DNA from: Cellulosimicrobium cellulans
GTDB taxonomy: Bacteria; Actinomycetota; Actinomycetes; Actinomycetales; Cellulomonadaceae
Reading direction: 5' to 3'
Assembly (NCBI RefSeq): GCF_016921195.1
Contig: NZ_JAFGYF010000001.1
Coordinates: 806,001-870,000 of the forward strand
Length of the DNA stretch: 64,000 nucleotides
Below are positions 26,006-35,273 of the stretch, piece after piece (positions within the stretch are counted from its first letter, which is position 1; each line of letters starts with the position of its first letter). The notes under the pieces are model-generated. The model saw only the letters and a list, made by a program, of their open reading frames with translations. It was not told the DNA's origin and searched no databases. The translations under genes and the position numbers were made by a program.

Positions 26006-26281
26006 TCAGGAGGAGGCGGCGACGCGCATCGCGCTGAGCATCTCGATCCGCGACAGGATGCGCTCGCGCTCCGCCTCGAGCTCCTCCCGGTAGCGCCCCT
26101 CCGCCGGCTCGACGATCTCGACGGCGCCGTGGCCCACGTAGGAGCCCGTGCGCCGGGAGTAGCCGCGGAGCTGGCGCTCGACGAGCGTGAGCTCGTGGCC
26201 GAGCCGCTCGAGGTGCGGGTCGAGGAGGTCGCTGATCGTGGTGCGGGCGGTGCCGGACGTCGGTTCGAGAAGGGTGGTCAC
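26006..26281 (-). CDS. Small coiled-coil hypothetical protein
   Basis: A 91-residue protein, mostly helical. [24 protein letters not shown] and the Glu/Arg-rich [19 protein letters not shown] look like two amphipathic helices that could pair as a coiled coil. I recognise no family. GTG start with GGAGA 4 bp upstream. It converges with the DUF1304 gene and is divergent from purL. Confidence 0.6.
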   Translation of the reverse strand: MTTLLEPTSGTARTTISDLLDPHLERLGHELTLVERQLRGYSRRTGSYVGHGAVEIVEPAEGRYREELEAERERILSRIEMLSAMRVAASS

Positions 26282-26444
26282 GTCTCCATCCGAACCCGGA
26301 AGTCGGGTTTCCGCACGGCGAGACGCTCGTCTCGCTCCTCGGTCGACCGCGCCGCGAGACGCGCGGACGGCCTCGCCCCGGGCGCCGGTAGACTGGCCGC
26401 GCGCCGTCGTGCGCTCCCCGCTCAGCGCCCACCCGAGGGAAACG

Positions 26445-28811
26445 ATGACCGCCCCCGCACCCCAGGCTTCCGCACGCTCCGAGGCTCGTCCCGCCGCACC
26501 GACGCTCGACACCGTCGAGCGCGCCGCCGCCACCCCCGACGAGGTCCAGCCGTACGCCGAGCTCGGCCTCAAGCCCGACGAGTACCAGCGCATCCGCGAC
26601 ATCCTGGGGCGCCGCCCCACGGCCGCGGAGCTCGCGATGTACTCGGTCATGTGGTCCGAGCACTGCTCGTACAAGTCGTCCAAGGTGCACCTGTCGAAGT
26701 TCGGCAAGGCCACGACGGACGAGATGAGGAAGCACCTGCTCGTCGGCATCGGCGAGAACGCGGGCGTCGTCGACATCGGCGACGGCTGGGCCGTGACGTT
26801 CAAGGTCGAGTCGCACAACCACCCGTCGTTCGTCGAGCCCTACCAGGGCGCCGCGACGGGCGTCGGCGGCATCGTGCGCGACATCATCTCCATGGGCGCG
26901 CGTCCCGTCGCCGTCATGGACCAGCTTCGCTTCGGCGCGGTCGACCACCCGGACACGGCGCGCGTCGTGCACGGCGTCGTGAGCGGCGTCGGCGGGTACG
27001 GCAACAGCCTCGGCCTGCCGAACATCGGCGGCGAGCTCGTGTTCGACGCCTCGTACCAGGGCAACCCGCTCGTCAACGCGCTGTGCCTCGGCGTGCTCCG
27101 CCACGAGGACATCCACCTCGCCAACGCCTCGGGCGTCGGCAACAAGGTCGTGCTGTTCGGCGCCCGCACGGGCGGCGACGGGATCGGCGGCGCCTCGATC
27201 CTCGCCTCGGAGACGTTCGAGGACGGCGTGCCCGCCAAGCGCCCGAGCGTCCAGGTGGGCGACCCCTTCATGGAGAAGGTCCTCATCGAGTGCTGCCTCG
27301 AGCTCTACGCGGCCAAGGTCGTCGAGGGCATCCAGGACCTCGGCGCCGCCGGCATCTCCTGCGCGACGTCGGAGCTCGCCTCGAACGGCGACGGCGGCAT
27401 GCACGTGTGGCTCGACGACGTCCTGCTGCGCGACCCCACGCTCAACGCGGGCGAGATCCTCATGTCGGAGTCGCAGGAGCGCATGATGGCGGTCGTCGCG
27501 CCGGACAAGCTCGACGAGTTCCTCGCGATCACGAGCAAGTGGGACGTCGAGACCGCCGTGATCGGCGAGGTCAACGACTCGGGCCGCCTGACGATCGACC
27601 ACCACGGCGAGCGCATCGTCGACGTCGACCCGCGGACGGTCGCGCACGAGGGCCCGGTGTACCACCGCCCGTACGCGCGCCCGTCGTGGCAGGACGGGCT
27701 CAACGCGGACACCGCCGCGGGTCTTGCCCGCCCCGAGACCGGCGACGAGCTGCGCGCGACGGCCCTGCGCCTCCTCGCGTCGCCCAACCTCGCGTCGAAG
27801 GAGTGGGTGACGGACCAGTACGACCGGTTCGTCCAGGGCAACACCGCGCTCGCGCAGCCCGACGACTCGGGCGTGATCCGCGTCGACGAGAGCACGGGCC
27901 TCGGCGTCGCGCTCGCGACCGACGCCAACGGCCGTTACGCCAAGCTCGACCCGCGCACGGGCGCGCGCCTCGCGCTCGCCGAGGCGTACCGCAACGTCGC
28001 GACGACGGGCGCCCGCCCGCTCGCGGTGACCGACTGCCTGAACTTCGGCTCGCCCGAGGACCCCGACTCGATGTGGCAGCTCGTCGAGGCGATCGAGGGC
28101 CTCGCGGACGCGTGCCGCGAGCTCGGCGTCCCCGTGACGGGCGGCAACGTCTCGCTCTACAACGGCACGGGGGAGCCGGGGCAGATCGACTCGTCGATCC
28201 ACCCGACCCCGGTCGTGGGCGTGCTCGGCGTGCTGGACGACGTCGCGCACGCGACCCCGTCGGGCTGGCGCGAGACGGGCGAGAGCATCTACCTCCTCGG
28301 GACCACGCGCCCCGAGCTCGACGGCTCGGCGTGGGCCGACGTCGAGCACGGCCACCTCGGCGGCCTCCCGCCCCAGGTGGACCTCGCGGCGGAGAAGGCG
28401 CTCGCCGGCGTGCTCGTCAACGCGAGCCGCGACGACCTCGTGTCCGCCGCGCACGACCTCTCCGAGGGCGGACTCGCGCAGGCGCTCCTCGAGTCGTCGC
28501 TCCGCTTCGGCGTCGGGGCGACCGTGTCGCTCGACGCGCTCACCGAGCGCGACGGCGTCACCCCGTTCGAGGCGCTGTTCTCCGAGTCGACGGCCCGCGC
28601 GCTCGTCGCCGTGCCGCGTGGTGAGGAGTCCAAGCTCGTCGACGCGTGCGTCGCGCGCGGCGTCCCCGTGCTGAAGATCGGCGAGACGGGCACGGAGCCC
28701 GGCGCCGCCGCCGAGTCGGGCGAGGCGCTCGAGGTCACGGGCCTGTTCACCGTCCCGCTCAGCGAGGCGGACGCGGCCTTCCGCGGCACGCTCCCGGCCA
28801 TCTTCGGCTGA
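26445..28811 (+). CDS. purL: Phosphoribosylformylglycinamidine synthase subunit PurL
   Basis: A 788-residue protein, the small (bacterial) form of FGAM synthase. It uses ATP and ammonia delivered by PurQ/PurS to convert FGAR to FGAM in purine synthesis. The active-site segment [16 protein letters not shown] includes H73. [19 protein letters not shown] and [14 protein letters not shown] are further AIRS-type signatures. The first 30 residues are a variable extension. GGTAGACT at 26387-26394 provides a good -10 for its promoter. ATG after GAGGGA. A strong terminator follows, so it appears to be a single-gene unit here, without purQ/purS adjacent. Confidence 0.96.
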   Translation: MTAPAPQASARSEARPAAPTLDTVERAAATPDEVQPYAELGLKPDEYQRIRDILGRRPTAAELAMYSVMWSEHCSYKSSKVHLSKFGKATTDEMRKHLLVGIGENAGVVDIGDGWAVTFKVESHNHPSFVEPYQGAATGVGGIVRDIISMGARPVAVMDQLRFGAVDHPDTARVVHGVVSGVGGYGNSLGLPNIGGELVFDASYQGNPLVNALCLGVLRHEDIHLANASGVGNKVVLFGARTGGDGIGGASILASETFEDGVPAKRPSVQVGDPFMEKVLIECCLELYAAKVVEGIQDLGAAGISCATSELASNGDGGMHVWLDDVLLRDPTLNAGEILMSESQERMMAVVAPDKLDEFLAITSKWDVETAVIGEVNDSGRLTIDHHGERIVDVDPRTVAHEGPVYHRPYARPSWQDGLNADTAAGLARPETGDELRATALRLLASPNLASKEWVTDQYDRFVQGNTALAQPDDSGVIRVDESTGLGVALATDANGRYAKLDPRTGARLALAEAYRNVATTGARPLAVTDCLNFGSPEDPDSMWQLVEAIEGLADACRELGVPVTGGNVSLYNGTGEPGQIDSSIHPTPVVGVLGVLDDVAHATPSGWRETGESIYLLGTTRPELDGSAWADVEHGHLGGLPPQVDLAAEKALAGVLVNASRDDLVSAAHDLSEGGLAQALLESSLRFGVGATVSLDALTERDGVTPFEALFSESTARALVAVPRGEESKLVDACVARGVPVLKIGETGTEPGAAAESGEALEVTGLFTVPLSEADAAFRGTLPAIFG

Positions 28812-28825
28812 CACCCGCTCTGCCG

Positions 28826-28858
28826 ACGCCCCGGTCACCGCACAGGTGACCGGGGCGT
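28826..28858 (+). terminator. purL terminator
   Basis: A perfect 14-bp stem (28826-28839 with 28845-28858) with loop GCACA lies 14 bp after the purL stop. It is very GC-rich and followed by a weakly T-containing stretch. Confidence 0.75.
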
Positions 28859-28952
28859 CGTCGTGCTCGGTCGTGGGCGGGTTCGGTGGAGATCGGCGCC
28901 GGGGCGGTGGGGCGGGTCGCGGCGCGCGCCCCGACGCTGGGAGAGTCCGGGC

Positions 28953-29960
28953 ATGACCTCGGCGGCCACGAGCCTCCCGCCCGCGCGCGTCACGGCCCGA
29001 CGGCGCCCGGGCGGTCCCGTGCTCACGGTGCTGCTCTCGCTGGCCACCGTCGCCGTCGTCCTGCTCACCCTCGTGCGCGCGGTCCCGTACGACGCCGTGA
29101 CGCCGCTCGCGCAGGTCGTCGGGTTCACGCCGTTCGTCGCGGCGGCGGCCGTCGTCGGCCTGGCGGTCACGCTCGTCGCGGGCCGACGGGTCCTCGCGGC
29201 GCTGCTCACCGTCTGTGTCGCCGCGCAGGCGGTGTGGCTCGTGCCGGCGTTCGTGCCGGGCCCGGCGCCGCCCGACGACGGGGCGTCGCTGCGCGTGATG
29301 GGCGCCAACGCGTGGCTCGGGTCGGCGGACGCGGACGCGTTGGTCGACCTCGTGCGCGAGCAGGACGTCCAGGTGCTCGCGGTGCTGGAGCTGACGACCG
29401 GCCTGCGCGAGCGCCTCGTCGCCGCGGGCATCGAGGACGTGCTCCCGTACAGCGCCGACGCGAAGGTGGGATCCGGGGCGCTCGGCAGCGGGCTGTGGAG
29501 CGCGCTGCCGCTCGACGACGTCGACCTCGAGCCCTTCTCCAACGACGCGATGCCGTCCGCGACCGTCGAGGTCGACGGCGTGCCGGTACGGGTCACCGCC
29601 GTGCACCCGATCCCGCCGATCCCGGAGTACGTGCGGGTCTGGGGCGAGGAGACGGCCGCGCTCGCCGAGCGCGCGCACGGCGACCCGTTGCCCCAGGTGC
29701 TCGTCGGCGACTTCAACGCGACCCACGACCACGCGACGTTCCGGCGGCTGCTCGGCGACCGGTTCCACGACGCGTCGCGCGCGTCGGGCGGCGGGCTCGA
29801 CCTGTCGTGGTCGCCGCGGCCAGGCACGGTGCCGCCGGTCCTCAACCTCGACCATGTGGTGACGGACCGCGAGAACGTCGTGACCGACGTCGCCTCCCTG
29901 CACGTTCCCGGCAGCGACCACCGCGCGATCCTCGCGACGGTCCACGTGCCTCGCCCCTGA
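28953..29960 (+). CDS. Endonuclease/exonuclease/phosphatase-fold membrane protein
   Basis: A 335-residue protein. Three N-terminal helices (residues about 23-95) anchor it, and the rest is an EEP-superfamily catalytic domain facing outside. RVMGANAWLGSADAD holds the metal-binding Asn, DVQVLAVLELT the Glu, QVLVGDFNATHDH the catalytic Asp/Asn, and NLDHVVT with PGSDHRAILATV the final Asp-His. This architecture occurs in secreted phosphodiesterases of Actinobacteria. The substrate is unknown. ATG with a weak site. The stop is followed directly by a palindromic repeat. Confidence 0.85.
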   Translation: MTSAATSLPPARVTARRRPGGPVLTVLLSLATVAVVLLTLVRAVPYDAVTPLAQVVGFTPFVAAAAVVGLAVTLVAGRRVLAALLTVCVAAQAVWLVPAFVPGPAPPDDGASLRVMGANAWLGSADADALVDLVREQDVQVLAVLELTTGLRERLVAAGIEDVLPYSADAKVGSGALGSGLWSALPLDDVDLEPFSNDAMPSATVEVDGVPVRVTAVHPIPPIPEYVRVWGEETAALAERAHGDPLPQVLVGDFNATHDHATFRRLLGDRFHDASRASGGGLDLSWSPRPGTVPPVLNLDHVVTDRENVVTDVASLHVPGSDHRAILATVHVPRP

Positions 29961-29961
29961 C

Positions 29962-30022
29962 GCCGAACCCGGGGTTGTCCCCGGGCTCGGGTGCCGAACC
30001 CGGCGGCAACCCCGGGTTCGGC
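29962..30022. repeat. 60-bp palindromic repeat element, copy 3 (also a bidirectional terminator)
   Basis: Bases 29962-29977 (GCCGAACCCGGGGTTG) and 30007-30022 form a perfect 16-bp inverted repeat, with a nested GCCGAACCCGG at 29993. It fills the gap between the convergent EEP and MMPL genes, where it can end both transcripts. Confidence 0.78.
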
Positions 30023-30033
30023 ACCGGGCGGGG

Positions 30034-32673
30034 TCAGCCGCGTGCGGGCTCCGAGGACTCGGAGGAGGCTTCGGGGGTGGCCTCGTGATGGTGCGGGTGG
30101 CGGCGCTCCAGGGCGGCGCCCTCGACGTCGACGTCGGGCAGGACCTTGTCCAGCCAGCGGGGGAGCCACCACGCCTTGTCGCCCACGAGGTGCATGAGGG
30201 CAGGGACGAGCAGCATCCGGACGACGAACGCGTCGACGAGCACGCCGAACGCGAGCGCGAACCCGATGGGCCGGATCATCGCGCTGTGCGAGAAGACGAA
30301 CCCGCCGAACACCGAGATCATGATGATCGCCGCGGCGGTCACGACGGCCCGGCCCGCGCGCACGCCCTGGACGATCGCGACGCGCGCCGGGGCGCCGTGC
30401 GCGTACGCCTCGCGCATCCCCGAGCCGAGGAAGAGCTGGTAGTCCATCGCGAGGCCGAACAGGATGCCGACGAGGATCGTGGGCAGGAAGTTGAGGATCG
30501 GGCCCGGCGTCTCGACGCCGAACACCCCCGAGAGCCAGCCCCACTGGTAGATCGCGACGACACCGCCGAGCGCGGCGAAGTAGGACAGGATGAAGCCGAG
30601 CGTCGCGACGACCGGCACGAAGATCGACCGGAACACCAGCACGAGGATGACGAGCGACAGCCCGACGACGACCGCGAGGTAGATCGGCAGCGCCTGCGCG
30701 AGCTTGTCGGAGATGTCGATGTTGCCGCTGGCCGAGCCGGCGACGCCCAGCGTCACGTCCCCGTCGAGGGGCTCGAGCGCGCGCAGGTCGTGCACGAGCT
30801 CCTCGGTCGACGCGCTCGTGGGCCCCTCGGCGGGGATCACCTGGAACGCGGCGACCGTGCGGTCCTCGGACGTCCCGATCGGGGCGACCGCGACGACGTC
30901 GTCGAGTGCGAAGAGCTCCTCGGCGACGTTCACCTGGTACTCCAGCGCCTCCGCCTCGGTGGGCTCGCCCGGAAGGTCGGCGACGACGAGCAGCGGGCCG
31001 TTCGTGCCCTCGCCGAACTGCTCGGCGATCGTCGAGTAGGCGCGGTACTGCGTGGAGTCGTGCGCCTCCGACGACCCGTCGGGCAGGTTGGTCCGCAGGT
31101 CGAGCGCGGGGAGCGCGATCACCCCGAGCGCCGCGACGGCGAGGATCGCCGTGCCCACCGCGCGCAGCGTCGACATGGTGCGGAGGGGCTTCGTCCCGGC
31201 CGGGGCGGTCGTGCCCGACGGCGCGGTGTCGGCGGTGGCGCCCGGCTCGCCCGAGGCGTCACTCCCGGCGAGCGCGGCGCGCTCGCGGCGGCTGAGGATC
31301 CGCGGGCCGATCATGCCCAGCAGGGCCGGCGTGAGCGTGACGGCGATGAGGACGGCGATCGCGACGCACAGCGCGCCGACCGTCCCCATGAGGCCGAGGA
31401 ACGGGATGCCGGTGACGTTCAGGGCGAGCAGGGCGATGAGCACCGTGGTCCCGGCGAACACGACGGCGTTGCCCGACGTGCCGTTCGCGAGCGCGATCGA
31501 CTCCTGCACGTCGTCGCCCTGCTTGAGCTGGCGGCGGTGCCGGTTGACGATGAACAGCGAGTAGTCGATCCCGACCGCGAGCCCCAGCATGAGGCCGAGC
31601 ACGGGGGTCACCGACGACATCTCGACGACGCCGGACAGCGACATCGCGGCGAGCGCGCCGATCCCGACCCCGATGAGCGCGGTGAGGATCGGCAGCCCGG
31701 CGCCGACGAGCGTCCCGAGCATGATCACGAGCACGACGGCCGCGACGACGAGGCCGATCGCCTCGCCCACGCCGAAGACCTGGGGGACGCCCTGGGCGAT
31801 GTCGGACGAGAAGTCCGTCTGAACGCCCTCGACCGGGTCGTCGGTGAAGACCGCGACGAGGTCGTCCTTGGTCTGCTGCTCGATGCTCATGTTGGGCTCG
31901 GTGAACGTGACGCTCGCGACGGCGGCGCTCCCGTCCTCGGAGACCATGCGGATCTCCGACGCCATGTCGAGCAGGGGCGCGGAGAGCTCGAGCTGCGCGG
32001 ACTGCTCCTCGAGCGCCGTGCTCTGGTCCTCCAGGGCGGTGACCTGCTCGTCCAGCGTGGCGGCCTGGGTGTCGAGCTCGGCGCGCCCGGCGTCGAGCTC
32101 CGCCTGCTGGGCGTCGAGCTGCGGTGCGGCCTGGTCGAGCGCGCCCGCGGCCTCGGCCTGCGCGCGCGCCGCGTCGAGCTGGGACTGGCCCTCGTCGAGC
32201 CGGGCCCGTGCGGCGTCGAGCTGCTCCTGGCCTGCGGCGAGCTGCGTGCGCCCGTCCTCGATCTGCGCGCGCCCGGCCTCGATCTGGGTCCGGCCGTCCT
32301 CGATCTGCCGGCGCTGGTCGGCGAGCTCGGCCTGCGTGGTGAACGGGTCGACGGCCGCCTCGACGCCGTCGACGTCCTCGGCCGCGGCGAGGCGGTCGGA
32401 GATCTCGGCCTCCTGCTCGGGCGTGAACGCGGAGCCGTCGTCCGTGGCGAAGACGACGGTGCCGCTCCCTCCCGCGGCCTCCGGGAGCGCCGTCTGGAGA
32501 CGCTCGGTGACCTCGGCGGTCGGGGTGCCGGGGATGGAGAAGCTGCTCGCGAGCGTGCCGCCGAACGCGACGAACGCCGCCCCGGCCAGCACGAGCACCG
32601 CGAGCCACGCGGCGAGGACGGTCCGCGCGCGGCGCGCGCACGCGCGTCCGAGGCGGTAGAGGAGTTCAGCCAT
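30034..32673 (-). CDS. MMPL/RND family exporter with periplasmic coiled coil
   Basis: An 879-residue transporter in two halves of about six helices each (LGLMLGLAVGIDYSLFIVNRHR and, in the second half, FGLAMDYQLFLGSGMREAY carry the conserved GxxxDYxxF/L motifs used for proton transfer). The first extracellular domain contains about a dozen heptad-like units such as QIEDGRT, QIEAGRA and QLDAARA (residues about 125-230), predicting a long coiled-coil spike. MMPL proteins export lipids or drugs. The substrate is unknown. ATG after AAGGA. It follows the TetR gene with a 77-bp gap and is probably repressed by it. Confidence 0.9.
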   Translation of the reverse strand: MAELLYRLGRACARRARTVLAAWLAVLVLAGAAFVAFGGTLASSFSIPGTPTAEVTERLQTALPEAAGGSGTVVFATDDGSAFTPEQEAEISDRLAAAEDVDGVEAAVDPFTTQAELADQRRQIEDGRTQIEAGRAQIEDGRTQLAAGQEQLDAARARLDEGQSQLDAARAQAEAAGALDQAAPQLDAQQAELDAGRAELDTQAATLDEQVTALEDQSTALEEQSAQLELSAPLLDMASEIRMVSEDGSAAVASVTFTEPNMSIEQQTKDDLVAVFTDDPVEGVQTDFSSDIAQGVPQVFGVGEAIGLVVAAVVLVIMLGTLVGAGLPILTALIGVGIGALAAMSLSGVVEMSSVTPVLGLMLGLAVGIDYSLFIVNRHRRQLKQGDDVQESIALANGTSGNAVVFAGTTVLIALLALNVTGIPFLGLMGTVGALCVAIAVLIAVTLTPALLGMIGPRILSRRERAALAGSDASGEPGATADTAPSGTTAPAGTKPLRTMSTLRAVGTAILAVAALGVIALPALDLRTNLPDGSSEAHDSTQYRAYSTIAEQFGEGTNGPLLVVADLPGEPTEAEALEYQVNVAEELFALDDVVAVAPIGTSEDRTVAAFQVIPAEGPTSASTEELVHDLRALEPLDGDVTLGVAGSASGNIDISDKLAQALPIYLAVVVGLSLVILVLVFRSIFVPVVATLGFILSYFAALGGVVAIYQWGWLSGVFGVETPGPILNFLPTILVGILFGLAMDYQLFLGSGMREAYAHGAPARVAIVQGVRAGRAVVTAAAIIMISVFGGFVFSHSAMIRPIGFALAFGVLVDAFVVRMLLVPALMHLVGDKAWWLPRWLDKVLPDVDVEGAALERRHPHHHEATPEASSESSEPARG

Positions 32674-32750
32674 GCGGGGATCCTTCGGGTGGGAGTCCGG
32701 GGTGGTCCGGGAGGCGGTCCGGTGGGCGGTCGAACGGGGAGGCGGAGAGG

Positions 32751-33473
32751 TCAGGCGGGGCTCGCCCAGCCCGCGCGCACGCGGTCGACGAGGCGGTCGA
32801 GGAGGTCGGCCCACACGCGGCGCGAGGCGTCGTCGTCCGCAGCCCCGGTAGCCGCCCACCAGCGGCGCTGGATCACCAGGACGCCGGCCATGAGCGCGCC
32901 GACGAGCATCTCGATCTCGAGCGGGTCGACGTCGGGGTGCCGCCGCGTGGTCTCGGCGACCAGGCGCTCGGCGAGGTGGGTGAACGTGCGCACGACCATC
33001 GTCGTGACGCGCGGTGTGGGCTCGGTCGCGGTGCCACCGAGGGCGCGCGTGAGGTAGGCCATCGGGCCGACGAGGTCCGTGCCGCGGAGCGCCGTGGTGA
33101 CGTCGTCGAGCGGGGTCGCGCGGTCGGTGCCGGGGTCGGCCGCGCTCGCCCCGAGCGCGTCGACCACCGTACCGAGCACGTCCTCGCACACCTCGACGAC
33201 GACGTCGTCCAGGGAGGCGAAGTGGTTGAAGATCGTGCGCCGCGCGACGTCGGCGCGGGCCGCGAGGTCGTCGACCGTGAACCGGGCGCCGCCGTTCTCC
33301 TCCATGAGCGACGCCGCGGCGTCGACGATCCGACGGCGGTGCCGCGCGCGCAGCGCGGCGCGGCGGTCGGTCGCGGGACCGGCCGCGGGGTCGCTCACGG
33401 AGTCGGCCGCGGGGTCGGTCGCCCGGTCGGGCACGGGGGCGCCCGACGGCTCGGTCGTGGAGGAGAGGGGCAC
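32751..33473 (-). CDS. TetR family regulator of the MMPL exporter
   Basis: A 240-residue TetR protein. FTVDDLAARADVARRTIFNHF (residues about 65-85) is the helix-turn-helix. The first 35 residues are a disordered Asp/Pro/Ala-rich arm. Its GTG start has GGAG and lies only 7 bp from a perfect palindrome, so it surely represses itself, and with it the MMPL gene downstream on the same strand. Confidence 0.9.
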   Translation of the reverse strand: MPLSSTTEPSGAPVPDRATDPAADSVSDPAAGPATDRRAALRARHRRRIVDAAASLMEENGGARFTVDDLAARADVARRTIFNHFASLDDVVVEVCEDVLGTVVDALGASAADPGTDRATPLDDVTTALRGTDLVGPMAYLTRALGGTATEPTPRVTTMVVRTFTHLAERLVAETTRRHPDVDPLEIEMLVGALMAGVLVIQRRWWAATGAADDDASRRVWADLLDRLVDRVRAGWASPA

Positions 33474-33480
33474 CCTTTGA

Positions 33481-33506
33481 CACTAAGTGCATCGATGCAC
33501 TCAGTG
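33481..33506. promoter_or_regulatory. TetR operator palindrome
   Basis: AGTGCATCGATGCACT (33486-33501) is a perfect 16-bp palindrome flanked by CACT (33481-33484) and AGTG (33503-33506), giving 26 bp with only the central flanking base unmatched. It lies directly upstream of the TetR start codon. Confidence 0.78.
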
Positions 33507-33576
33507 CAAACAGTGGCCCCTCGCGGCTCAAAGTTGACCAAACAAGTCCAGTATGTGGGAAGGTCTCCCCGGTGCG

Positions 33577-33605
33577 TTGACACCCCCGGCGGCCGCTCGT
33601 AAGTT
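33577..33605 (+). promoter_or_regulatory. Promoter of the main sulfur operon
   Basis: TTGACA (33577-33582), a 17-bp spacer and TAAGTT (33600-33605) make one of the best sigma-70-type promoters in the window. Transcription would start near 33612, about 32 nt before the riboswitch. Confidence 0.7.
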
Positions 33606-33643
33606 CCCGCGCAACCGAGGTCGACGTACCCCGGTCACAGGAC

Positions 33644-33760
33644 ATGGTCATGAGCTCCGACGCCAAGCCCCGGCTCGTCGGACGGCAACCCTCCCGCGCG
33701 GTGGGGTGCCCCGGGTGAGGACCAGGTCCCGCGTCGCGCGGACCGCGCGCGGCACGGGAC
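33644..33760 (+). ncRNA. SAM-IV riboswitch 2
   Basis: P1 is GGTC (33646-33649) with GACC (33720-33723). P2 has changed to TCCGACG paired with CGTCGGA, a compensated variant of the stem in riboswitch 1. The core CGGCAACCCTCC and GGTGGGGTGCCCCGGGTGA are intact, and a GTCCCG/CGGGAC stem closes the 3' domain. It precedes the leader peptide and the LLM/ABC operon. Confidence 0.92.
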
Positions 33761-33801
33761 AACGACGCGGAGCCCGGAGACGGGCACGAAGGAGACGGAC
33801 G

Positions 33802-33933
33802 ATGGACCGGCGAGAGTCGAGCACCGCGGTGAGCACCCCGCACGCGTCGACGTGCCCCTGTCCGCTCGCGGGCGCCCCGGTCGCCCGCGCCCTCGGGGCC
33901 GCCGGACCCGTGCGCATCGCCTGTTGTCGCTGA
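33802..33933 (+). CDS. Cysteine-rich leader peptide (candidate attenuator)
   Basis: A 43-codon frame with an excellent AAGGAGA site 7 bp before its ATG, lying between the riboswitch and the first operon gene. It has four cysteines and ends ACCR-stop. Three of the four use TGT, a rare codon in DNA this GC-rich. The peptide resembles the cysteine leader peptides known upstream of actinobacterial sulfur genes, where stalling at Cys codons opens expression when cysteine is short. It has no other recognisable domain. Tandem hairpins follow at once. Confidence 0.7.
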   Translation: MDRRESSTAVSTPHASTCPCPLAGAPVARALGAAGPVRIACCR

Positions 33934-33955
33934 CGACGACCCGTCCCTGACACCC

Positions 33956-33992
33956 CGCGCGCCCCGGCGCGCGAGCCGGGTCCCTCCCGGCT
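33956..33992 (+). promoter_or_regulatory. Tandem hairpins after the leader peptide
   Basis: CGCGCGC (33956-33962) pairs with GCGCGCG (33967-33973), and AGCCGGG (33974-33980) with CCCGGCT (33986-33992). They begin 23 nt after the leader stop and could act as attenuator or terminator structures. No T-run follows. Confidence 0.45.
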
Positions 33993-34100
33993 CTCCAGCC
34001 TCGTCCTGCCGCCGCGCGGCCGGACCGCCCTGCCCACCCTCCGGCACCCCGCCGCGCCCCGAGCGCGCTGTCGGCACCCCACTGAGAACGGATCCTCGCG

Positions 34101-35255
34101 ATGTCCGACCCCCGCCCCGCCCGCACCCTCCACCTCGGCGTCGACCTCACCGACGCCGGCGCGCACCCCGCCGCCTGGCGGACCGTGGGCTCCCAGGCGC
34201 AGCGGCTCTTCGACGCCAAGCGCCTCGTCGAGCTCGTCGCCACCGCCCAGCGCGGCCTGCTCGACCTCGTGACGCTCGACGACGCGTTCACGCTCCAGCC
34301 GGGCCGCAACGGGTCCGTGCGCGGCCGGCTCGACGCCGCGCTCGTCGCGTCCCGGCTCGCGCCGCGCAGCGCCGGCATCGGCCTCGTCCCGACCGTGACG
34401 ACCACGCACACCGAGCCGTTCCACGTGTCCAAGGCGATCGCGACGATCGACCACGTGAGCTCCGGGCGCGCGGGGTGGCAGGTCGGGTGGTCGACGACCC
34501 CCGCCGAGGCCGCGGCCTTCGGCCGCAAGGGTGCGCAGGACGAGCCCGACGCCGTCGCCGAGGCCGACGAGGCCGTCGAGGTCGTCACGCGCCTGTGGGA
34601 CTCGTGGGAGGACGACGCGGAGATCCGTGACGTCGCGACGGGCCGGTTCGTGGACCGCGAGAAGCTCCACTACGTCGACCACGAGGGCATCCGGTTCGCG
34701 GTCAAGGGACCGTCCATCACGCCGCGGCCCCCGCAGGGCCAGCCGCCCGTCGTCGTGCGGGCGGACACGCCCGCGTCGCTCGACCTCGCGGCCCGCCGGG
34801 CCGACGTCGTGCGGGTCCGCGCCGCGACGCGCGACGAGGCGGTCGCGCTGCGGACGCAGGTGCGCGACGCCGCCGCCGACGCGGGGCGCGACCCCGGCAC
34901 GCTCCGGGTCCTCGTGGACGCCTACGTCGTCATCGGCGACACCCGCGCGAGCGCCCAGGCCCGCCTCGACCTGCTCGAGGACCTCGAGGGGGTCTCGTGG
35001 GACACGGACTCGCTCACGCACGTCGGCACGGCGCGCGACCTCGCCGTCACGGTCGAGGAGTGGCTGCACGCCGGCGCGGCCGACGGCTTCCTCCTGCGCC
35101 CGTCGTCCCTGAGCACCGACCTCGACGCGGTCGTCGACGGCGTCGTGCCGCTCCTGCAGGGCGCGGGCCTGTTCCGCACGGCGTACCCCGGGACGACGCT
35201 GCGCGACACCCTCGGCCTCCCGCACCCCGCGAACCGCTACGCGGCGATCGCCTGA
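34101..35255 (+). CDS. LLM-class flavin-dependent monooxygenase 1
   Basis: A 384-residue luciferase-like protein, first structural gene of the operon. VATAQRGLLDLVTLDDAF near the N-terminus, IATIDHVSSGRAGWQVGWS in the middle and ADGFLLRPSSLSTDLDAVVDGVVPLLQ near the end match the NtaA/SnaA/DszA type, which uses FMNH2 from a separate reductase to oxidise C-S or C-N bonds. It lacks part of the usual middle insertion, so it is shorter than the next gene product. The substrate is unknown. The ATG has only a weak ribosome site, as expected for a controlled start. Confidence 0.87.
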   Translation: MSDPRPARTLHLGVDLTDAGAHPAAWRTVGSQAQRLFDAKRLVELVATAQRGLLDLVTLDDAFTLQPGRNGSVRGRLDAALVASRLAPRSAGIGLVPTVTTTHTEPFHVSKAIATIDHVSSGRAGWQVGWSTTPAEAAAFGRKGAQDEPDAVAEADEAVEVVTRLWDSWEDDAEIRDVATGRFVDREKLHYVDHEGIRFAVKGPSITPRPPQGQPPVVVRADTPASLDLAARRADVVRVRAATRDEAVALRTQVRDAAADAGRDPGTLRVLVDAYVVIGDTRASAQARLDLLEDLEGVSWDTDSLTHVGTARDLAVTVEEWLHAGAADGFLLRPSSLSTDLDAVVDGVVPLLQGAGLFRTAYPGTTLRDTLGLPHPANRYAAIA

Positions 35256-35273
35256 GCCCGGACGGATCCCGAC

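Noticed and set aside
25794-29945. A 1,383-codon open frame on the minus strand
   Set aside because: It is antisense to purL and the EEP gene and consists of Arg/Asp/Val-rich low-complexity sequence, a common artefact at this GC content.
33646-33720. Short peptide read through riboswitch 2 and similar ones through the other three riboswitches
   Set aside because: The shared SKPRLVGRQPS-like peptide only reflects the conserved RNA sequence. There is no ribosome site and the frames do not fit genes.
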